A stretch of 64,000 nt of DNA from Macrococcoides animalis. GTDB lineage: Bacteria; Bacillota; Bacilli; Staphylococcales; Staphylococcaceae. Positions 7,576 to 16,026 of the stretch are shown piece after piece. The stretch's first letter is position 1. Every line of letters begins with the position of its first letter. The translations under genes were made by a program, and so were the position numbers. The notes beneath the pieces were generated by a model. It had not been told where the DNA came from, searched no databases, and was given only the letters and a program-made list of their open reading frames with translations. Location: assembly GCF_047425875.1 (NCBI RefSeq), contig NZ_CP179727.1, forward strand, positions 930,001 to 994,000. The letters run 5' to 3'.

Positions 7576-9954
7576 TTATTTTATTTTAACAGTTTTTAGT
7601 CTTAAGGCATTACTCACAACACTTACAGATGAAAGTGCCATTGCGGCACCTGCAATCCAAGGTGCCAGTAATCCCAAGGCTGCAACTGGTATTCCGAGTA
7701 TATTATAACCAAATGCAAATCCTAAGTTTTGTTTAATATTTCGTATTGTTGCGTGACTGATCTTGATTGCTTCAGGTATCAACATTAATTCTCCCCCTAG
7801 GATTGTCACATCTGCTGCTTCAATTGCTACTTCTGTTCCTGTTCCAATGGCAATACCGATATCAGCAAGTGCAAGTGCAGGTGCATCATTCACACCATCA
7901 CCGACCATCGCAACTTTTCTCCCATCAGCTTGTAGTGCCTTAATTTTGTTGGCTTTGTCTTCTGGCAATACTTCTGCAATGACTTCTGTAATTCCCACTG
8001 ATTTCGCAATTGCATTCGCAGTCACTTTATTATCACCAGTGAGCATGACCACATTGATATTCATATCTTTTAGTTCTTGAATCGCTTGTTTCGCAGTTGG
8101 CTTTACTGTGTCTTGTACAGCAACAATACCGCGTAACTTGTTGTCAATTGCAATCAGCATTGCTGTTTTTCCTTCTATTTCAAATGCTTTCATTTGCTCC
8201 ATCGCATCTTGAATATCGATTGCATTATCTATCATTAACTTGCGATTACCAATAAGTACTTGATGGTCTTCGATTACTGTTTCAATACCATGCCCTGGTA
8301 TTGCATTAAATTGCGTAGTTTCTAATAATGTTAATTGTTTATCTTTTGCATACTTCACGATTGCTGTTGCCAATGGATGCTCAGAAGCTTGTTCACTACT
8401 TGCTAAATACAATAACGCTTCTTCATCTCCTGTGAAATCAGTCACTTCTGGTTCACCTTTTGTAATGGTACCTGTTTTATCTAAAACGATGGTATCAATT
8501 TCGTGTGTTCTTTCTAAATGTTCTCCACCTTTAAACAGGATACCTGCTTCAGCAGCACGTCCTGTACCTACCATAATTGAAGTCGGCGTCGCAAGTCCTA
8601 ATGCACATGGACAAGCGATAACAAGTACAGCAATTGCTGCAACAAGTGCGGGTTCAAACTGCCCTGGCGTTACAAAGATCATCCAAATCGCAAAAGTAAT
8701 GATTGCAATTCCAATGACTACTGGTACGAAATAACCTGCAATAATATCTGCCAAACGTTGGATTGGTGCCTTAGATCCTTGTGCCTGTTCTACAATCTTC
8801 ACGATTGATTGTAAAGCAGTATCACGTCCTACTTTTGTTGCACGAATTGTGATACTTCCGTTATTGTTCATCGTTGCACCAAACACACTCGAACCAACTG
8901 TTTTCTCAACAGGAATGGATTCTCCTGTAAGCATCGATTCATCAATCGATGTATGCCCTTTGATGATTTCACCGTCTACCGGTACTTTCTCACCAGGCTT
9001 AATAATCAATGCATCTCCAAGAACAACATCTTCAACCGGAATCATCATCTCTTCGTTATTTCTAATGACTCTTGCTTCTTTCGCTTGAAGGTTAAGAAGT
9101 GATGATAATGCGTTGGTCGTTTGTGACTTCGCTCTCGCTTCTAAATACTTACCAAATAGGATCAGTGTAATTAACACGGCACTTGTCTCAAAATATAAAT
9201 GCGGCATATAATCAGGGTTATTGATGGTTTTTATTCCTTCATACACGCTATAAAAGAATGCTGCACTTGTTCCTAGTGCCACAAGTACATCCATATTTGC
9301 GCCGCCACTTCGTAAATTTTTATATGCACCGTCATAGAACTGCCATCCAATTATAAATTGTACTGGAAAAGCAAAGGAGAGTTGAAACCATGGATTCATA
9401 AAAATATGTGGCAAATGAATCCCAAATAAGTGTGTTAGCATTGTTAATAGTAAAGGTAATGATAACAATGCTGAAATAATGAGTTTATACTTCTTCTTCT
9501 TTAATTCATTTGCTTTCATCGATACTTTATCTTCATCTGATGCTTTCACTTTCGCATCATAACCGAGCTTACGTATACGTTCGATAATGGCTTGCGTATC
9601 TAAATTCCCTGGGTAATAATCAATTGCAGCTTCTTCAGTGGTCAGATTAACTGTAGCTGATTTAATTTCAGGTTGTTTGTTTAACACTTTTTCGATTCGA
9701 CTTGAACACGCCGCACACGTCATACCTATAACATCTAAATCCACATGCTCAGGGCGTACTTTATAGCCTAATTTATCAATTTTTTGTGAAATGTCATCTA
9801 AACTTACTTGATTTTGATCATAATGTATACTTGCTTTTTCTGTCGTCAGATTGACTTTGGCGTCAACACCCTCCATCTTATTGAGTACTTTCTCAATACG
9901 TGATGAGCATGCTGCACATGTCATACCCTCAACGGGTAATGTCACTTCTTTCAT
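7576..9954 (-). CDS. copA: Copper-exporting P1B-type ATPase CopA
   Basis: 792 residues. Two N-terminal HMA domains each carry MTCAAC (Cys13/Cys16 and Cys80/Cys83). The core shows the actuator motif TGES (residues 343-346), the membrane metal site CPC (448-450), the phosphorylation site DKTGT (Asp492), and the hinge GDGVNDAP, with eight membrane helices expected. The CPC motif plus N-terminal MxCxxC domains mark Cu(I) export. It sits between csoR and copZ with short gaps, so expression should follow copper through CsoR. Length and order are those of staphylococcal CopA. Confidence 0.96.
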   Translation of the reverse strand: MKEVTLPVEGMTCAACSSRIEKVLNKMEGVDAKVNLTTEKASIHYDQNQVSLDDISQKIDKLGYKVRPEHVDLDVIGMTCAACSSRIEKVLNKQPEIKSATVNLTTEEAAIDYYPGNLDTQAIIERIRKLGYDAKVKASDEDKVSMKANELKKKKYKLIISALLSLPLLLTMLTHLFGIHLPHIFMNPWFQLSFAFPVQFIIGWQFYDGAYKNLRSGGANMDVLVALGTSAAFFYSVYEGIKTINNPDYMPHLYFETSAVLITLILFGKYLEARAKSQTTNALSSLLNLQAKEARVIRNNEEMMIPVEDVVLGDALIIKPGEKVPVDGEIIKGHTSIDESMLTGESIPVEKTVGSSVFGATMNNNGSITIRATKVGRDTALQSIVKIVEQAQGSKAPIQRLADIIAGYFVPVVIGIAIITFAIWMIFVTPGQFEPALVAAIAVLVIACPCALGLATPTSIMVGTGRAAEAGILFKGGEHLERTHEIDTIVLDKTGTITKGEPEVTDFTGDEEALLYLASSEQASEHPLATAIVKYAKDKQLTLLETTQFNAIPGHGIETVIEDHQVLIGNRKLMIDNAIDIQDAMEQMKAFEIEGKTAMLIAIDNKLRGIVAVQDTVKPTAKQAIQELKDMNINVVMLTGDNKVTANAIAKSVGITEVIAEVLPEDKANKIKALQADGRKVAMVGDGVNDAPALALADIGIAIGTGTEVAIEAADVTILGGELMLIPEAIKISHATIRNIKQNLGFAFGYNILGIPVAALGLLAPWIAGAAMALSSVSVVSNALRLKTVKIK

Positions 9955-9962
9955 ATTGTCAC

Positions 9963-10256
9963 CTACTTCCCAAATTGACGAAGTACTTTCATTAACTCTT
10001 CAATAGATGCTTCACCTTCGCCTTTTTTAATTGCATCACTCACACAATGATTCATATGACGTTCTGTCACAGAGAATCCAACTTGCTTTAAAGCACTTTC
10101 AATTGCACTAATTTGTATTAATATATCTACACAATAACGATCTTCTTCTATCATTTTTTGAATACCACGTACTTGCCCTTCAATACGTTTTAAACGCTTC
10201 AACATCTTTTCTTTCTCTTCGTCTGTTCTCGGTGTCACAGCATGTTGATGTTCCAT
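9963..10256 (-). CDS. csoR: Copper-sensing repressor CsoR
   Basis: 97 residues, all-helical CsoR/RcnR family. The Cu(I) ligands are present as Cys42, His67 and Cys71 (the C-H-x3-C arrangement of Bacillus CsoR), and RLKRIEGQVRGIQKMI is the family's DNA-binding face. Copper binding releases it from DNA. The ATG at 10256 is chosen because it has a GAAAGGG site; the upstream ATG at 10274 lies inside an operator half. First gene of csoR-copA-copZ, so it is autoregulated. Confidence 0.92.
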   Translation of the reverse strand: MEHQHAVTPRTDEEKEKMLKRLKRIEGQVRGIQKMIEEDRYCVDILIQISAIESALKQVGFSVTERHMNHCVSDAIKKGEGEASIEELMKVLRQFGK

Positions 10257-10272
10257 ATCATTACCCTTTCTC

Positions 10273-10289
10273 ATACCCCTTATAGGTAT
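10273..10289 (-). promoter_or_regulatory. CsoR operator, downstream copy
   Basis: ATACCCCTTATAGGTAT, a pseudo-palindrome matching known CsoR sites (ATACCC...GGGTAT type). It lies between the -10 box and the csoR start codon. Confidence 0.7.
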
Positions 10290-10301
10290 ATTTTTAATTA
10301 T

Positions 10302-10330
10302 ATTTTATACCGCGCGGGGGTATTAGTCAA
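10302..10330 (-). promoter_or_regulatory. Copper operon promoter with CsoR operator filling the spacer
   Basis: Minus strand: -35 TTGACT (10325-10330), 17-bp spacer, -10 TAAAAT (10302-10307). The 17-bp operator 10307-10323 (ATACCGCGCGGGGGTAT on the plus strand) covers the spacer, as in other CsoR-controlled promoters, so bound CsoR would block RNA polymerase. Confidence 0.75.
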
Positions 10331-10449
10331 ATATTTAATTATGTTTACTTGCCACTTTTTCTTTTATACTCTTACGTAATAAAAGAGCAATGTTTATTTT
10401 ATTATCAAAAGGAAATATTAAACATAAAAATAAGTAAGGAGCAATAAAA

Positions 10450-11043
10450 ATGTATATCAGAAAAGCAACACCTAATGATTCCTGCGCTGAATTAAATGCA
10501 TTGGCTATAGATGATATGTCTCAAATAATATTCGGTTCTGATGATTATGATTTAATACTAGAAGGTTTTAGTTATTTATTTAATAAAACTAATAATCGAT
10601 TTAGCTACCAATATACCGATATAGCAGTAAAAGATGGTAAGATTGCTGGAGCTATTACTGCACTTCCATTAAAAGAATTAAATCGAACAGCTTTATGTAC
10701 AATTTTACAAATTATCAAATGGAAGAAATTAGATATTATTCCTCATATCTTTAAATATATGTTTAAAATCTTACCGCTTACATTAATGAAAGAAGGGAAC
10801 AACAATGAGTATCACATTAGTATGATTGCCGTAAAAGATGACTTTCAAGGCACAGGTGTAGCTTCATCTTTATTGAATTACGCTGAGAGAAAGGCTATAA
10901 AAAAACATTATAAAAACATTTCACTTACGGTAAAAATAAATAATGAGCAGGCAAAAAATATTTATCAACAAAAAGGATATAAAATAGTTGGTAAAATAAA
11001 ATCACCTGTGCAACTTTATCGTATGAGAAAAAGTTTAAATTAA
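10450..11043 (+). CDS. GNAT-family N-acetyltransferase
   Basis: 197 residues. The acetyl-CoA loop reads KDDFQGTGVASSLL (Q-x-x-G-x-G/A variant), followed by LTVKINNEQAKNIYQQKGYKIVG, the usual last helix and strand of the fold. The middle segment (WKKLDIIPHIFKYMFKILPL) is a longer insert than in typical 150-residue members and resembles the larger family form. Substrate unknown. Divergent from csoR with 176 bases between them; a GAAAGGAGCAA site precedes the ATG. Single-gene unit closed by a terminator. Confidence 0.78.
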   Translation: MYIRKATPNDSCAELNALAIDDMSQIIFGSDDYDLILEGFSYLFNKTNNRFSYQYTDIAVKDGKIAGAITALPLKELNRTALCTILQIIKWKKLDIIPHIFKYMFKILPLTLMKEGNNNEYHISMIAVKDDFQGTGVASSLLNYAERKAIKKHYKNISLTVKINNEQAKNIYQQKGYKIVGKIKSPVQLYRMRKSLN

Positions 11044-11044
11044 T

Positions 11045-11081
11045 AAAGCAGAACTTCAATTAATCATTGAAGTTCTGCTTT
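11045..11081 (+). terminator. Intrinsic terminator after the GNAT gene
   Basis: 16-bp perfect stem (11045-11060 with 11066-11081), 5-base loop, A-tract before and T-rich after; may serve the converging protease gene too. Confidence 0.88.
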
Positions 11082-11101
11082 ATTTTATACTTAATAATAA
11101 A

Positions 11102-12979
11102 TTATTTATCAGACACTTTTGTATAAGTAATGTTCTTACCTTTATTAGCTGGTACATTGAATTTACTTAAATCATTTACTTTGATTGCAACTGATCCTTG
11201 AGGTCGTAATTGTGCAGGCACACGATCTGCATATAATGTTTTTAAGTTTTGGAATTCTGATTCATGACCTAAACTGTATTTACCAGAAGTATCTTTTTTC
11301 ACTAATGCAACACGGAAGTCCGTCATAAATTGCCCAACAGATTTAGTCGGATCTACATATTTATGAATCGCATTTTGTAATGCTTCATATGGCGTTCCTT
11401 GATAATCTAAGATTGCTTTATAAACTTCATCGTGATTACTAGCTTGCTCATTTAAGTATTGACCGAATAAATATGATAAAGAGTAATTAGATAATGTGTC
11501 TCCATTTCTCGCCCATATCGTTAAAGAGTGACCATTTTGAATATAGCTTGAATTATTGTAGTAATCTATTCTGTCCTCAATAGATCCAGAGTAAATGTGT
11601 TCTGCTGCCATTGAGAAAGCTTCATTCAAATAAGTTTCCATCATACGATCTTTTTGTAAATATTGAGAATTAAAGTTCACCATATGTTGAAATTCGTGAG
11701 CTAGTGTAGAATATATTCTTTCTACATTTCTAGGTGTATTTTCTTCTAATCCTGGCTCATAACCCATTGAAGGATAAGTATCCATGTAGAAGATTTCACC
11801 TTTGTTTGATCCAGGTTCATTTAAAAGATCCGTACCATCAAAATATCCTCCAATATATCCGTATGAAGAAACGCCAAACCCATCTTTAATATCAAATAAT
11901 AAAATATTAACTTTACTATTACCATCTAAATCTGATTCATTACCGAAATTTTTGTTGATTAACGGTGCGATGTTCTGATCGAATTCACGACCCACTTTAG
12001 TAGCATCTGCTCGAGAAACTTTAGTATCAGCAACCCAGACATACGCTTTAGAACCTTTGTACTCTAATGATGCTGAAGTTTTTTCTTGAACTTCTCTACC
12101 ACCACTCATATTGATTGTAGTAAATGATTTTCTATCACCTAACTCAAAAGTCGTCAAATTACGTAATGGGCTTTGGCTCTTAGTAATTTTAGAAGCATTT
12201 TGGGCCGAATCTGATAATTCGAATGGACGATCTATCATATAAGGTTTTTTAGGCGTTAATAAATTCATATCACGTTCTACAATTGTTTTTAATTGGTTGA
12301 AGCCCGTTGGCTGTGCATCAGTATAGTTTTCAGAAACTAATTCATTGTTTACGATAACTGTTCCTGAACCAGATTGGGGTGTTTCAGCTGTTGGACGTTC
12401 TGTTGTTGGCTCTTCTGCAGTTGGTCTTTCAGTCGTTGGTTCTTCTGTTGTGGGTTCTTCTGTTGTGGGTTCTTCTGGCGTATTCTCACCTAATTCAGGT
12501 AACGCCACTTTAACGTGTTGAGTTGAAGCAGAGAAATCATCAGCTTTGTTAGAAGCACTTAAATCAATATAAGCAAATCCATCGTTTTTTGCTAAATCAG
12601 ATACACTTATCTCATAAACTAATGATGCTGAATTTTGGTATTTCACATTATCAGAAAATGATTTTAATGCTTTTAACGATCCATCATTTACTAATACTTT
12701 AGCATTGAAGCTTCCTTCTTTGATAATTGAACGAGATGAATAATCAAATGTAATCTCTACTTTATCCCCTACAACTTTTGCCCCTTCATAAACGACATTG
12801 TGACGCTCATATAAACTATCACGAATTACTAACGAACTACCTTCTCTTAGACTTTGATAATCTGATACAACGCTTTTTTCTATAGTCGTTGCTTCAGCAA
12901 ATTGAGCTGGGATAACTGTAGAAGTTAAGATTGACGTCACTATTAAAGCACTACCTAAACTTTTAGAAAATTTTTTCAT
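11102..12979 (-). CDS. Secreted M30-family (hyicolysin-type) zinc metalloprotease
   Basis: 625 residues. A signal peptide ends around residue 30. Residues about 31-165 form a beta-rich domain I do not recognise. Residues about 169-203 are a linker of EEPTTE/ERPTAE repeats. The rest is a peptidase of family M30, with the zinc site HEFQH (His428, Glu429, His432) in AHEFQHMVNF and a downstream NEAFSMAAEH segment. The family type is the neutral protease hyicolysin of Staphylococcus hyicus. No sortase motif, so it is released. Single gene with a long upstream region (12980-13324); likely an extracellular protein-degrading enzyme. Confidence 0.82.
   Translation of the reverse strand: MKKFSKSLGSALIVTSILTSTVIPAQFAEATTIEKSVVSDYQSLREGSSLVIRDSLYERHNVVYEGAKVVGDKVEITFDYSSRSIIKEGSFNAKVLVNDGSLKALKSFSDNVKYQNSASLVYEISVSDLAKNDGFAYIDLSASNKADDFSASTQHVKVALPELGENTPEEPTTEEPTTEEPTTERPTAEEPTTERPTAETPQSGSGTVIVNNELVSENYTDAQPTGFNQLKTIVERDMNLLTPKKPYMIDRPFELSDSAQNASKITKSQSPLRNLTTFELGDRKSFTTINMSGGREVQEKTSASLEYKGSKAYVWVADTKVSRADATKVGREFDQNIAPLINKNFGNESDLDGNSKVNILLFDIKDGFGVSSYGYIGGYFDGTDLLNEPGSNKGEIFYMDTYPSMGYEPGLEENTPRNVERIYSTLAHEFQHMVNFNSQYLQKDRMMETYLNEAFSMAAEHIYSGSIEDRIDYYNNSSYIQNGHSLTIWARNGDTLSNYSLSYLFGQYLNEQASNHDEVYKAILDYQGTPYEALQNAIHKYVDPTKSVGQFMTDFRVALVKKDTSGKYSLGHESEFQNLKTLYADRVPAQLRPQGSVAIKVNDLSKFNVPANKGKNITYTKVSDK
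12370..12476 (-). repeat. In-frame tandem repeats coding the Pro/Thr/Glu linker
   Basis: Reiterated units of about 15-30 bases that code EEPTTE and ERPTAE blocks inside the metalloprotease. Copy number may vary by slippage without breaking the frame. Confidence 0.75.
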
Positions 12980-13324
12980 CGTCCACTTCTCCTTGAAATA
13001 TAATTTTTAATTTCATCACCTTATTACACATTCATTATATTTATCGCATCCTATTTTGTAAACACTTTTTTAACATTTTAACATACAATGAATTTTAATA
13101 CTATAAAGTTGTGTAAGATTTATTATTCCTTAATTAATATAGGGTTGCGGTATACCGTAATCTTTTCCCAAAGACAAATAAACACTGTAATTACAACAAC
13201 TCCTTACCACGTGTTATATTACATTGAATTGTGACAAATATCTCGAAGTTTAATTTTCGCTTTACATTTTGTTAACTTTTTCATTATGTTTTCATTTAAC
13301 CTAAATTAACCTAAAAAAATAAAA
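12980..13324. other. AT-rich intergenic region before the metalloprotease gene
   Basis: About 345 bases without a convincing gene. A near-palindrome TTGCGGTATACCGTAA lies at 13145-13160, about 165 bases before the start codon, and could be a regulator site. No clear sigma-A pair was identified with confidence. It carries the promoter of the protease gene by position. Confidence 0.5.
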
Positions 13325-13354
13325 AAAGACTCTTGCTACATTTAGCAAGAATCC
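13325..13354 (-). terminator. Terminator after the UspA gene
   Basis: Stem TCTTGCTA/TAGCAAGA (13331-13338 with 13343-13350) extended by two more pairs, CATT loop, followed on the minus strand by a long T-tract. Confidence 0.85.
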
Positions 13355-13355
13355 T

Positions 13356-13757
13356 TTACTTCACTACAAGTACTGGTAAATTTACTTCTTTAACCACTTT
13401 ATGACTCACACTACCCATGACCATTTCTTGAATAGCATTCAGTCCACGATTTCCTATTACGAGCATATCAAAGGTACCTGTGTTTGCAATATTAATAATT
13501 ATTTCTTTTGGATTGCCATGCTCTATACGTAAATCAAATCTTTTATTTTTATCTTCAAATAATTGAATTACCTCTTTTAATAGTAACTTTCTTCGCTCAA
13601 CACTGCTCATTTCACTATGTAATATTGCATCTTTAGAGTCTTCATGAGAAATGACACTTAATAATGTATAATACTTACTATTTAATTTTATAGCTTCTTC
13701 TGCTGCCCTGAAACTATTTTCTGATCCATCTACTGCAATCACGATTGAATGATACAT
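13356..13757 (-). CDS. UspA-family universal stress protein
   Basis: 133 residues, the size of one Usp domain. It opens with IVIAVDGSENSFRA and ends with GNRGLNAIQEMVMGSVSHKV, which fits the ATP-binding motif G-x2-G-x9-G-S. It should therefore be an ATP-binding Usp that modulates a partner under stress. Its start lies 2 bases after the SulP stop, so it is translationally coupled to the transporter and may regulate it. Such SulP-UspA pairs are common in bacteria. Confidence 0.88.
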   Translation of the reverse strand: MYHSIVIAVDGSENSFRAAEEAIKLNSKYYTLLSVISHEDSKDAILHSEMSSVERRKLLLKEVIQLFEDKNKRFDLRIEHGNPKEIIINIANTGTFDMLVIGNRGLNAIQEMVMGSVSHKVVKEVNLPVLVVK

Positions 13758-13759
13758 AT

Positions 13760-14932
13760 TTACCCCTCTTTCGGTTGATTGATATATTCTTTCCTACTAA
13801 AAATAAAGTTCAAGATACTACCTACTATTACGCCTATAGCTAAATTGTGTGTTACCAAAACGAGGATAATTGTAACAAGTACAACCATAATATCGGTAAT
13901 TTTCGCATTGCGTAAGAACCTAAAGCTCCCCCAGTCGAAAGTACTAAAGGACACCACAACCATAATACCCGCAAGAATTGACATTGGAATTTGTACGACA
14001 TAATCACCTAATACGATAATTAAGAACATTAAGAATGTACCTGCTACAAGTGACATCAATCGTGTTGTTCCGCCTGACTTTAATCCCATAACAGACTGGC
14101 CAATCATCGCACAGCCTCCGATACCCCCGAAAAATCCAGTAATGATATTGGCTATACCTTGTCCTCGTGATTCTACATTTTTATTACTATCTGCTTCTAA
14201 AGCATCATCTACAATCTTTGCAGTGAGTAAACTCTCTACTAACCCAACAACAGCCATTGATAAACTATAAGGAAGGATAATCATTAAAGTTTCTACATTT
14301 AATGGTACATTCGGAATAAAGAAATGTGGTAACGTCCGTTTGATTTCTCCTAGATCACCGACAGTTCTAACATCGGCATTTGTCATTATCGAGATGATCG
14401 TTAATAATAACACTGCAATGAGTGGCGCTGGTATCTTCGTAAAGTACCTCGGAACGATATAAACAATCGCAATTGTAACAATTGCAAATACATAAGTAAC
14501 ACCTGTCAGTCCGAATATATGTTGTAACTGAGAGCTAAATATTAAGATTGCTAGTGAATCAACAAATCCCATCATCACTGTATTTGGAATATATTTAAGC
14601 AATTTACCGACTTTGAGCATGCCAAATACTACCTGAATGATACCCATTAATATTGTTGCTGCAAGTAAATAATCCACCCCGTGGGTTTTAACAAGCGGGA
14701 ATACTAATAATGCAATCGCACCAGCTGCTGCTGATATCATCGCAGATCGGCCACCTGTAAAAGCAATCGTCACCGCAATAATAAATGATGCATATAATCC
14801 GACCATAGGGTCTACCCCAGCAATGACACTAAATGCGATAACTTCAGGAATTAAAGCGAGAGATACAACAATACCCGCTAATATATTTTGAAATGGTTTA
14901 TCTAGCCATTCTCGTTGTAAATATTGATTCAT
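13760..14932 (-). CDS. SulP-family inorganic anion transporter without STAS domain
   Basis: 390 residues, ten or more membrane helices. Family marks are the opening FQNILAGIVVSLALIPEVIAFS, the GLYASFI helix, and the central GIANIITGFFGGIGGCAMIGQSVMGLKSGG block. SulP proteins move sulfate, bicarbonate or similar anions. The cytosolic STAS domain usual in SulP proteins is absent; the protein ends right after the last helix. The adjacent UspA may take over a regulatory role. The ATG at 14932 has an ideal GGAGG site, so a longer frame was not used. Substrate cannot be read from sequence. Confidence 0.85.
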   Translation of the reverse strand: MNQYLQREWLDKPFQNILAGIVVSLALIPEVIAFSVIAGVDPMVGLYASFIIAVTIAFTGGRSAMISAAAGAIALLVFPLVKTHGVDYLLAATILMGIIQVVFGMLKVGKLLKYIPNTVMMGFVDSLAILIFSSQLQHIFGLTGVTYVFAIVTIAIVYIVPRYFTKIPAPLIAVLLLTIISIMTNADVRTVGDLGEIKRTLPHFFIPNVPLNVETLMIILPYSLSMAVVGLVESLLTAKIVDDALEADSNKNVESRGQGIANIITGFFGGIGGCAMIGQSVMGLKSGGTTRLMSLVAGTFLMFLIIVLGDYVVQIPMSILAGIMVVVSFSTFDWGSFRFLRNAKITDIMVVLVTIILVLVTHNLAIGVIVGSILNFIFSRKEYINQPKEG

Positions 14933-14999
14933 AAAGACCTCCGAATTTATTCTAACCAAAATATAACCATACAATATCCATTGTAAAAGAACAATAAAA

Positions 15000-15026
15000 A
15001 ATGACTATATGTTTAATATAGTCATT
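15000..15026 (-). terminator. Terminator at the end of the Crp/Fnr gene
   Basis: 11-bp stem (15000-15010 with 15016-15026), 5-base loop, T-tract on the minus-strand 3' side. It overlaps the stop codon and separates the regulator transcript from sulP-uspA. Confidence 0.8.
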
Positions 15027-15687
15027 GAAAATTATATAGTTTTTTTTCATCAATTACTTTAATCAGTTTATTATCTCTTTCAATAATATTTTTATCTTCT
15101 AATAATTTAAATTTTCTAGACACTGTTTCGGGACTTGTCCCTAAAAAAGCGGCAAGTTCCTTCATTTTCATGGGTATTTCGATGTAAGATGAAGCTGATG
15201 TTTTATGAAGATATGACAAGTATAATGCTAGTCGTTCTTCTATCTTTTCCATCGTTAAGAATTGTGTTTGTTTTTCAACTTCTTCCATCTTCATAGCATT
15301 AATTGTAAGTAATTTCAGTGATATGTTAGGGTACTGTAGAAGTAAATTTTGAAAATCACTCTGTTTTAATACACAGATTTCTGTATCAGTGATTGCTTCA
15401 CCATATAGGCTTTCATTGTTAACACCTAACACAAAATTTTCTCCTTCAAAATCTCCCACTTCTGCAATGCGCAGCAATTGTTCTTTACCATTCGATGATA
15501 ATCGATAGACTTTCACTACACCTTGTGCAACTAATGATAATTGTGGTTCAGTTTCTGGTGAAAAGATGGTATTTCCTTTTTTAAAGTGGTGATGTGTGAC
15601 TAAATTATTGATCATTTTCTGTTCTTCATACGACAAATGGTTAAATAGCGGCACTCTTTCTACACAAAAATGATGATGACACTTCAT
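15022..15687 (-). CDS. Crp/Fnr-family regulator with Cys/His-rich N-terminus
   Basis: 221 residues. A cyclic-nucleotide-binding-like beta barrel (about 20-115), a dimer helix and a winged helix (MKMKELAAFLGTSPETVSRKF) are visible. The recognition helix has E-x-x-SR as in FNR, which predicts binding to TTGAT-N4-ATCAA; two such sites flank the genes just upstream. The N-terminus has Cys3, His4-6 and Cys8 but lacks the four-cysteine set of FNR, so a metal or thiol signal rather than a 4Fe-4S cluster is likely. It is the last gene after the ATPase and HMA genes and probably controls them. Closest idea: FLP-type regulators of lactic acid bacteria. Confidence 0.82.
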   Translation of the reverse strand: MKCHHHFCVERVPLFNHLSYEEQKMINNLVTHHHFKKGNTIFSPETEPQLSLVAQGVVKVYRLSSNGKEQLLRIAEVGDFEGENFVLGVNNESLYGEAITDTEICVLKQSDFQNLLLQYPNISLKLLTINAMKMEEVEKQTQFLTMEKIEERLALYLSYLHKTSASSYIEIPMKMKELAAFLGTSPETVSRKFKLLEDKNIIERDNKLIKVIDEKKLYNFQ

Positions 15688-15728
15688 CTTTTCACCTCCA
15701 TTACTGTTATATTTAAAATAACATATTA

Positions 15729-15953
15729 TTATTTCTCTTTCGAACTAATTACTTCATAACCCATGTTTTGAATTGCTGAATTGATTGACTCGATTTCTGT
15801 TATGTGTTCATCGAAATCTACTTTTACTTTACTTGCATTAAACATTACCTTTACAGAGTCTTTGTTTACTCCTGACACACTTTTAACTGCACCTTCTATC
15901 TTTTGAATACATGATGGACAAGACAATGTTTCTAGTTGAATTGTTGCTTTCAT
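15729..15953 (-). CDS. HMA-domain metal-binding protein
   Basis: 74 residues, one heavy-metal-associated domain. The metal site is LSCPSC (Cys12 and Cys15) in place of the MTCxxC of CopZ, and the end is NMGYEVISS. It is probably the metal carrier or detached N-terminal domain of the ATPase encoded upstream, which has no HMA domain of its own. Its start is 32 bases after the ATPase stop. It has its own likely promoter, with an FNR box and a perfect TATAAT that overlap the end of the ATPase gene. Confidence 0.85.
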   Translation of the reverse strand: MKATIQLETLSCPSCIQKIEGAVKSVSGVNKDSVKVMFNASKVKVDFDEHITEIESINSAIQNMGYEVISSKEK

Positions 15954-15984
15954 ATCCGTTCACTCCTTTATATGATTTAGTTCA

Positions 15985-16026
15985 ATTATATCGCCTTTTG
16001 CTTATTATTAACTTGATAGCTATCAA
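15985..16026 (-). promoter_or_regulatory. FNR-box promoter for the HMA-Crp/Fnr genes
   Basis: TTGATAGCTATCAA (16013-16026) is a perfect FNR-type palindrome within the 3' end of the ATPase gene. On the minus strand a perfect TATAAT lies at 15985-15990. If transcription starts 7 bases after it (15978), the box is centred at -41.5, the classic position for activation by FNR-family proteins. Confidence 0.7.

Noticed and set aside
12370..12476. Short regular repeats that could suggest a CRISPR array
   Set aside because: Units are in frame, coding Pro/Thr/Glu repeats, with no unique spacers between them and no cas genes.
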